This document shows positions 5,829 to 9,371 of a stretch of DNA of 9,371 nt, one piece after another; the first letter of the stretch is position 1, and every line of letters begins with the position of its first letter. A program made the position numbers and the translations under genes. The DNA is from Ruminococcus sp. UBA1828 (GTDB lineage Bacteria; Bacillota; Clostridia; Oscillospirales; Ruminococcaceae), in NCBI GenBank assembly GCA_002338885.1, contig DDJI01000042.1:15825-25195 (forward strand), in the 5' to 3' direction. Below the pieces are notes generated by a model. It did no database searches. It was given only the letters and a program-made list of their open reading frames with translations, and had not been told where the DNA came from.

Positions 5829-6581
5829 TCAGTTTTCCTCCTTATTTGCGGATCTGTCCTTGTAAACGCCCAAAGGATAGTAGGGAATCATATGTGTGTC
5901 TATCCACTCCATAGCCTTAGAGGGCGTCATGCCCCAGTTCGTAGGGCAGGAGGAGATGACCTCTACAAGTGAAAAGCCCTTGCCGTTTATCTGGTTCTCA
6001 AACGCCTTTTTGATCGCCTTTTTGGCGCTCATGACGTTCTTGACGTTGTTAACGGCAACTCTTTCGATATACTCCGGACCGTCAAGCGAGGACAAAAGCT
6101 CGCAGACCTTTATCGGGTAGCCGACGGTTTTTACATCTCTGCCGTAAGGAGAGGTCTGAGTCACCTGTCCGGGCAAAGACGTAGGAGCCATCTGTCCGCC
6201 TGTCATTCCGTATATTGCGTTGTTTATGAATATAACAGTTATGTTTTCGTTTCTTGTGGCGGCGTGGACGGTTTCAGCCATGCCTATAGATGCGAGGTCG
6301 CCGTCGCCCTGATAGGTAAAGATGATGTTTTGCGGCATTGCCCGTTTAAGTCCGGTTGCCACGGCGGGCGCTCTTCCGTGAGCAGCCTCAACCATGTCGC
6401 AGGAGAAGTAATTGTACGCCATAACCGCGCATCCGACGGGAGCCACTCCGACGGTACTTCCCAGTATTCCTAAATCGTCTATCGCCTGAGCTACAAGCCT
6501 GTGCACTATGCCGTGCGTGCAGCCGGGGCAGTAATGAAGGGGCGCATCGGTGAGCGCCTTAGGCTTTTCAAATACAACCAT
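5829..6581 (-). CDS. vorA: 2-oxoacid:ferredoxin oxidoreductase, TPP-binding beta subunit
   Basis: The 250-aa protein is the thiamine diphosphate-binding beta subunit. It contains HYCPGCTHGI (16-25), then the TPP/magnesium motif GDGDLASIG (92-100) running to INNAIYGMTGGQ (119-130). Cysteines C18, C21, C51 and C212 occupy the places of the four ligands of the proximal [4Fe-4S] cluster. It catalyses decarboxylation of the 2-oxoacid on TPP and passes electrons to the cluster. The start ATG shares one base with the TGA of the alpha subunit (TGATG at 6583-6579), a strong sign of coupled translation. Length and motifs fit either the 2-oxoisovalerate (VOR) or 2-oxoglutarate (KOR) enzymes; the adjacent ilvE favours branched-chain substrates. 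Confidence 0.88.
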   Translation of the reverse strand: MVVFEKPKALTDAPLHYCPGCTHGIVHRLVAQAIDDLGILGSTVGVAPVGCAVMAYNYFSCDMVEAAHGRAPAVATGLKRAMPQNIIFTYQGDGDLASIGMAETVHAATRNENITVIFINNAIYGMTGGQMAPTSLPGQVTQTSPYGRDVKTVGYPIKVCELLSSLDGPEYIERVAVNNVKNVMSAKKAIKKAFENQINGKGFSLVEVISSCPTNWGMTPSKAMEWIDTHMIPYYPLGVYKDRSANKEEN

Positions 6582-7642
6582 CAGTCGTTGCCTCCCATCA
6601 AATCGTCAATAGTTTTAAGTATCTGCTCGGGAGAAGGTATCATGCCGCCTACTCTTGAGCAAAGGACAACCGGCTTTGCACATTCTTCGCTCAGCCTTAT
6701 ATCCTCTATCATCTGTCCCATGGAAAGCTCCACCGAGATAAACGCTTTTACTTTCTTTGCAGCCTCGGCTATCTGCTTTTTGGGGAAGGGCCAAAGCGTT
6801 ATCGGCCTTATCATGCCGACCTTTACTCCCTTTGCCCTTGCGGCGGTGATTGCGTTTTTAGCCACTCTTGCCGCGATGCCGAACGCCACTATGCAGTACT
6901 GCGCATCGTCCATGAGGTACTCCTCGCATATCACTTCGTTTTCCTCGACAGCATGGTATCTTTCAAATCTCTCAAGGTTCTTTTGCTCAAGCTCCTCGGG
7001 GACAAGATACAGTGAGTTTATGATGTTGTGCTCTCTTACGCCCTTTGTTCCCGTAACAGCCCAGGGCTTGTCTATGTGGTGCTCGCAAGGCTCCGGCAAA
7101 ACAACCGGCTCCATCATCTGTCCTATGGTTCCGTCCGCAAGTATCATGGCGGGTATGCGGTATTTGTCCGACAAATCAAACGCCTTTGCCGTGAAGTCCG
7201 CCATTTCCTGCACGGATGCGGGAGCTAAAACTATCAGGCGGTAGTCGCCGTGTCCGCCGCCCTTTGTTGCCTGGAAGTAATCCGACTGCGAGGGCTGTAT
7301 TCCGCCCAAGCCCGGTCCGCCTCTTTGCACGTTGACTATGAGCGCCGGAAGGTCGGAGCCGGCAAGGTATGATATGCCCTCCTGCTTTAATGACACTCCG
7401 GGGCTTGACGACGATGTCATAGCCCTGAGGCCTGCGCTTGAAACTCCGTATATCATGTTGATGGCGGCAATTTCGCTCTCCGCCTGCAAAAACGTTCCGC
7501 CTATTTTCGGCATCCTCTTGGCCATGTATGCCGCAACCTCTGTCTGGGGCGTGATGGGATATCCGAAATAGTGACGGCATCCGGCTCTTATCGCCGCTTC
7601 GGCAATAGCCTCATTGCCTTTCATAAGTACCTTTTCTGCCAT
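6581..7642 (-). CDS. vorB: 2-oxoacid:ferredoxin oxidoreductase, alpha subunit (VorB-like)
   Basis: The 353-aa protein is the alpha subunit, carrying the pyrimidine-binding TPP domain and the following transketolase C-terminal-like domain. YPITPQTE (28-35), QAESEIAAINM (53-63), TSSSSPG (76-82), then NVQRGGPGLGG (104-114) and PSQSDY (117-122) form the substrate and TPP pocket. These fit the subunit usually annotated as 3-methyl-2-oxobutanoate dehydrogenase VorB, which works with the beta and gamma subunits and the ferredoxin-like delta subunit in this cluster. The ATG at 7642 has GAAAGGA upstream, and the gap to the ferredoxin gene is 21 nt. Substrate (2-oxoisovalerate, 4-methyl-2-oxopentanoate, 3-methyl-2-oxopentanoate or 2-oxoglutarate) cannot be fixed from sequence; the ilvE neighbour is the main clue. 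Confidence 0.9.
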   Translation of the reverse strand: MAEKVLMKGNEAIAEAAIRAGCRHYFGYPITPQTEVAAYMAKRMPKIGGTFLQAESEIAAINMIYGVSSAGLRAMTSSSSPGVSLKQEGISYLAGSDLPALIVNVQRGGPGLGGIQPSQSDYFQATKGGGHGDYRLIVLAPASVQEMADFTAKAFDLSDKYRIPAMILADGTIGQMMEPVVLPEPCEHHIDKPWAVTGTKGVREHNIINSLYLVPEELEQKNLERFERYHAVEENEVICEEYLMDDAQYCIVAFGIAARVAKNAITAARAKGVKVGMIRPITLWPFPKKQIAEAAKKVKAFISVELSMGQMIEDIRLSEECAKPVVLCSRVGGMIPSPEQILKTIDDLMGGND

Positions 7643-7663
7643 GTTATCAGTCCTTTCAATCTG

Positions 7664-7870
7664 CTATTTTTCAACGGTTATAACGCAGTCGGGGCACATC
7701 GTGGCACAAAATGCGCATCCTATGCACTTAGACTGATCTGTTATCTGTGCGGGAGAATGTCCCTTTTTGTTAAGTCTGTCCCGAGCTATCACGAGTATCT
7801 TTTTGGGGCAGGCATCAACGCAAAGTCCGCATCCTTTGCACAAGTCCTCATTAAAAGTTACCTTTGCCAT
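7664..7870 (-). CDS. vorD: 2 x [4Fe-4S] ferredoxin-like delta subunit of the oxidoreductase
   Basis: The 68-aa protein has two complete CxxCxxCxxxCP clusters: C11, C14, C17, C21 and C49, C52, C55, C59. This is the bacterial two-cluster ferredoxin form, which in VOR/KOR-type enzymes is the delta subunit carrying electrons from the TPP site to external ferredoxin. The linker of about 27 residues between the clusters (lysine/arginine-rich, RDRLNKKGHS) is longer than in small clostridial ferredoxins. I chose the ATG at 7870 with AAGGAG 8 nt upstream, rather than the TTG one codon earlier. It sits 12 nt after the P-loop NTPase and 21 nt before vorB. Confidence 0.9.
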   Translation of the reverse strand: MAKVTFNEDLCKGCGLCVDACPKKILVIARDRLNKKGHSPAQITDQSKCIGCAFCATMCPDCVITVEK

Positions 7871-7882
7871 CAAAACATCTCC

Positions 7883-8548
7883 TTAATTTATATCAAAATA
7901 TCTCTTTTGAAGCGTCATGGGGAAAACGTCCGTCATCTTGAGCATTTTTGCAACGCTGTGCTCAGCCGACGTAAACAGCACCGGCAGTCCGGACATTTCG
8001 GACAGCCTGTGCGCCTCGTAAGCGCTGTCGAAAACGATCTTGGGCGTAGTTTCTCTGCCCAGATTTGTGTTGTTGACTATGGCCGTAAACGGGAGCGAGC
8101 ATGCAAGCTCAATTTCCCGCATAACCTCAAGCGCAGCGCCGGCATCCGGCGTCAGCGGCCTTAAAAAGTTGACGACAAACACCATCTCATAGTCGTTTTC
8201 CTCAAGTATATAAGGCGAAAACCTGCCCAAAGCATACGCTCCCCTGTCGTCTCCGCCTATGTCCATCACCGCATGCCTTGAGCGGTTTTCCACCACTCCG
8301 TACAGTGCGGAGGGGAGCGCGGGGAGGTCTACGTTTGAGTTTGCAAACTCCGGCGATATGATATCTATCCCCATAGCCCTCAAAACGTCCTCGCTGTCCT
8401 TGGTTCTGAAGTATGGATTGACTATGTCAAGGTCCGCTATTACCACGTCCTTGCCCTGTTTTTTCAGGTGCTCGGCGTAGTTGACGGCGATATTCGTCTT
8501 TCCGCTTCCGTAATGCCCCGCAAACAAGGTCACTCTTTTAGTTCTCAT
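7883..8548 (-). CDS. SIMIBI-class P-loop NTPase of unknown role (CooC/MinD/ParA-like)
   Basis: The 221-aa protein shows a Walker A loop GHYGSGKT (11-18), ADLD (38-41) after the second strand, a Walker B-like VMDIGGDDRG (94-103) and NNTNLG (159-164) where a base-recognition motif is expected. The order fits the SIMIBI class (MinD, ParA, CooC, CobQ-like). The loop lacks the usual second lysine of the deviant Walker A (KGGxxGKT), having GHYGSGKT instead. Conserved-looking NPYFRTKDSEDVLR (44-57) follows. No signal peptide or membrane anchor is seen, so it is probably cytosolic. The ATG at 8548 has AGGAGAGG (8565-8558) 9 nt upstream; the open frame goes 10 codons further to a TTG that lacks a Shine-Dalgarno. 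It is the first gene after a strong promoter and structured leader, and sits 12 nt before the ferredoxin subunit. A role in iron-sulfur cluster delivery or maturation of the oxidoreductase is possible by analogy with CooC, but this is inference. Confidence 0.8.
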   Translation of the reverse strand: MRTKRVTLFAGHYGSGKTNIAVNYAEHLKKQGKDVVIADLDIVNPYFRTKDSEDVLRAMGIDIISPEFANSNVDLPALPSALYGVVENRSRHAVMDIGGDDRGAYALGRFSPYILEENDYEMVFVVNFLRPLTPDAGAALEVMREIELACSLPFTAIVNNTNLGRETTPKIVFDSAYEAHRLSEMSGLPVLFTSAEHSVAKMLKMTDVFPMTLQKRYFDIN

Positions 8549-8579
8549 TCTAAAAAGCCTCTCCTGATGTATACGCAAA

Positions 8580-8610
8580 CCCGCCTAAAGGCATAGCGCC
8601 TCAAGGCGGG
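8580..8610 (-). other. Stable hairpin just upstream of the NTPase ribosome binding site
   Basis: On the minus strand CCCGCCT (8610-8604) pairs with AGGCGGG (8586-8580), enclosing a second 4-bp stem AGGC/GCCT with a 5-nt loop. Only three T follow (TTTGCG), so it is a poor intrinsic terminator, but it ends about 14 nt before the Shine-Dalgarno and could control read-through or ribosome access. Confidence 0.6.
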
Positions 8611-8735
8611 GATACCCTTTAAACCAACGCGCATCCCTCAAGCCGCATCCGCCCGAAAGCTCCGCCTCAAATTGCAGCAGATCAGGCAAGGGCGGCATGT
8701 GGCTATGGTTTTGCGCCTGCTTTCATGCTTTACAG
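8580..8735 (-). ncRNA. Candidate structured leader RNA or small RNA
   Basis: Transcription from the promoter at 8740-8768 would yield a leader of ~185 nt before the NTPase start. Its 5' part folds into a long irregular stem: 8704-8690 pairs with 8654-8641 (4 bp, one A-C mismatch, 3 bp, one bulged G, 6 GC-rich bp), extended outward by AAACCA (8711-8706) with TGGTTT (8626-8621). The 3' part is the hairpin at 8610-8580. CGCAAAACC (8715-8707) can alternatively pair with GGTTTGCG (8581-8574), which would compete with both folds and give a two-state switch. I recognise no T-box, SAM, cobalamin, FMN, glycine, ZTP, 6S or SRP consensus. An open frame of 37 codons (8697-8584) overlaps it but lacks a Shine-Dalgarno. 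Confidence 0.45.
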
Positions 8736-8739
8736 TGGT

Positions 8740-8768
8740 ATTTTAACACGCCCCGCTGCCGATGTCAA
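8740..8768 (-). promoter_or_regulatory. Near-consensus sigma-A promoter ahead of the NTPase-vor-ilvE-met run
   Basis: On the minus strand a perfect TTGACA (8768-8763) is separated by 17 bp from TAAAAT (8745-8740), one mismatch from the -10 consensus. It begins 33 nt after the stop codon of the acyl-CoA synthetase, with a predicted start near 8733. It is the best promoter in the window and the probable main driver of the eight downstream metabolic genes. Confidence 0.8.
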
Positions 8769-8771
8769 CAA

Positions 8772-8791
8772 ATACAGCCTGTAAACTGTAT
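8772..8791 (-). terminator. Weak terminator-like hairpin after the acyl-CoA synthetase gene
   Basis: ATACAG (8791-8786 on the minus strand) pairs with CTGTAT (8777-8772) across an 8-nt loop, followed by TTGTT. It lies 9 nt past the stop codon at 8801 and directly abuts the -35 box of the next promoter. The stem is short and AT-rich and the T-run is interrupted, so termination would be partial at best. Confidence 0.35.
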
Positions 8792-8800
8792 GCAAAAGCA

Positions 8801-9371
8801 TCAAAGCTCGTTTCTCTTTATCTTTCCGCTTATCGTTTTGGGAAGCTCATCCCTGAACTCTATGATTCTCGGGTACTTGTAAGGTGCGGTGTGGCTCTTT
8901 ACGTAGTTTTGGATTTCCTTTTTAAGCTCTTCGCTCGGGACTGTGCCCTTAGTCAAAACTATGCTTGCCTTTACAACCTGACCTCTTATCTCATCGGGAA
9001 CGCCCGAAACTCCGCACTCAAGCACGTAAGGCAGCTCCATGAGCACGCTTTCGATCTCGAACGGACCGATTCTGTAGCCGGACGACTTGATGACATCGTC
9101 GATTCTTGAAACGTAGTAATAATATCCGTCCTCATCGCGCCATGCGGTGTCGCAGGTGTGATAAAGTCCGTCATGCCAGCACTCTGCTGTTCTCTGCGGG
9201 TCTCTGTAGTACTCCTTGAAGAGTCCGCAGGGCACCTCCTTGTCGGTGTGGATAACTATCTCTCCCACCTCGCCGGGGCCGCAGGGCTTTCCGTCCGGAT
9301 CGACGATGTCCACATCAAACTGAGGCGTGGGCTTGCCCATGGAACCGAGCTTGGGCGCCATGCCGTTGAGG
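8801..9371 (-). CDS. AMP-forming acyl-CoA synthetase, C-terminal part
   Basis: About 189 codons of the C-terminal part are present; the gene enters from beyond base 9371 (the frame is open to the edge, reading [14 protein letters not shown]). It belongs to the acetyl/medium-chain acyl-CoA synthetase branch of the AMP-binding superfamily, which activates a carboxylate with ATP to acyl-AMP and then acyl-CoA. Visible elements are [15 protein letters not shown], the YHTCDTAW block with the ribose-binding Asp, the hinge [23 protein letters not shown] region, and near the end [13 protein letters not shown] with the catalytic lysine in SGKIKR. The [11 protein letters not shown] motif resembles medium-chain (ACSM-like) enzymes as much as acetyl-CoA synthetase, so the acid substrate is open. 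The residue before the RxDD hinge is Ser rather than the usual Gly. Position just upstream of the VOR/ilvE cluster suggests branched or short-chain acids; this is inference. Confidence 0.9.
   Translation of the reverse strand, partial: LNGMAPKLGSMGKPTPQFDVDIVDPDGKPCGPGEVGEIVIHTDKEVPCGLFKEYYRDPQRTAECWHDGLYHTCDTAWRDEDGYYYYVSRIDDVIKSSGYRIGPFEIESVLMELPYVLECGVSGVPDEIRGQVVKASIVLTKGTVPSEELKKEIQNYVKSHTAPYKYPRIIEFRDELPKTISGKIKRNEL

Noticed and set aside
6501..7244. 247-aa plus-strand open frame opposite vorB and vorA
   Set aside because: It is antisense to two genes with clear motifs, shows a low-complexity Ser/Ala-rich composition and matches no family I know.
7571..8164. 197-aa plus-strand open frame opposite vorD and the NTPase
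   Set aside because: It overlaps three real minus-strand genes, including both ferredoxin clusters, and has no motif support.
7883..8548. Chromosome or plasmid partition protein ParA
   Set aside because: No ParB or centromere-like repeats are nearby, the Walker A lacks the ParA signature lysine, and the gene sits in a metabolic operon.
8549..8578. TTG start giving the NTPase ten more residues
   Set aside because: The added codons cover the Shine-Dalgarno AGGAGAGG of the ATG at 8548, and no site precedes the TTG.
8580..8610. Full intrinsic terminator of the acyl-CoA synthetase transcript
   Set aside because: The hairpin is strong but followed by only three T, lies nearly 200 nt beyond the stop codon and downstream of a new promoter; it better fits a leader element.

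Overview
The window looks like a chromosomal segment of an anaerobic, probably spore-forming Clostridia-type Firmicute, perhaps from a gut or rumen habitat. The grounds are ferredoxin-linked 2-oxoacid metabolism, a Coat F-family spore protein, purine-rich Shine-Dalgarno sites, GTG and TTG starts, and a Gram-positive-style TypA N-terminus. The family or genus cannot be fixed from the sequence alone. Every gene I can support lies on the minus strand, so transcription runs from high to low coordinates.

Layout in transcription order. (1) 9371-8801 is the C-terminal part of an AMP-forming acyl-CoA synthetase that enters from outside the window. (2) 8800-8549 is a non-coding stretch with a weak hairpin, a near-consensus sigma-A promoter (TTGACA, 17 bp, TAAAAT) and a leader of about 185 nt predicted to be strongly structured. 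(3) 8548-1882 is a tightly packed run of eight genes: a SIMIBI-type P-loop NTPase of unknown role, the four subunits of a 2-oxoacid:ferredoxin oxidoreductase (ferredoxin, alpha, beta, gamma; best match branched-chain VOR type), branched-chain aminotransferase ilvE, O-acetylhomoserine sulfhydrylase metY, and a MetA-family homoserine acyltransferase carrying the acetyl-CoA-type residue E111. Gaps run from a 1-nt overlap to 58 nt, and no clear terminator or strong internal promoter was seen. (4) 1814-1356 is a Coat F ferritin-like protein followed by a hairpin terminator. (5) 1253-1013 holds a four-unit 24-26 bp tandem repeat whose last unit supplies the -35 box of the tcdA promoter. (6) 1012-296 is tcdA. 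(7) 295-105 carries a typA promoter and leader, and 104-1 is the start of typA.

How the genes may work together. IlvE interconverts branched-chain amino acids and their 2-oxoacids. The VOR-type enzyme interconverts 2-oxoacids plus CoA with branched-chain acyl-CoA, CO2 and reduced ferredoxin. The upstream synthetase could activate free short or branched acids. Together they could run oxidatively (amino acid fermentation) or reductively (making branched-chain amino acids from scavenged branched-chain acids). The ATP-consuming synthetase mildly favours the reductive direction, but this is inference. MetA (acetyl type) and MetY form a consistent two-step direct-sulfhydrylation route from homoserine to homocysteine.

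The least explained parts are the structured leader ahead of the operon, the P-loop NTPase that heads it, and the repeat-embedded tcdA promoter.
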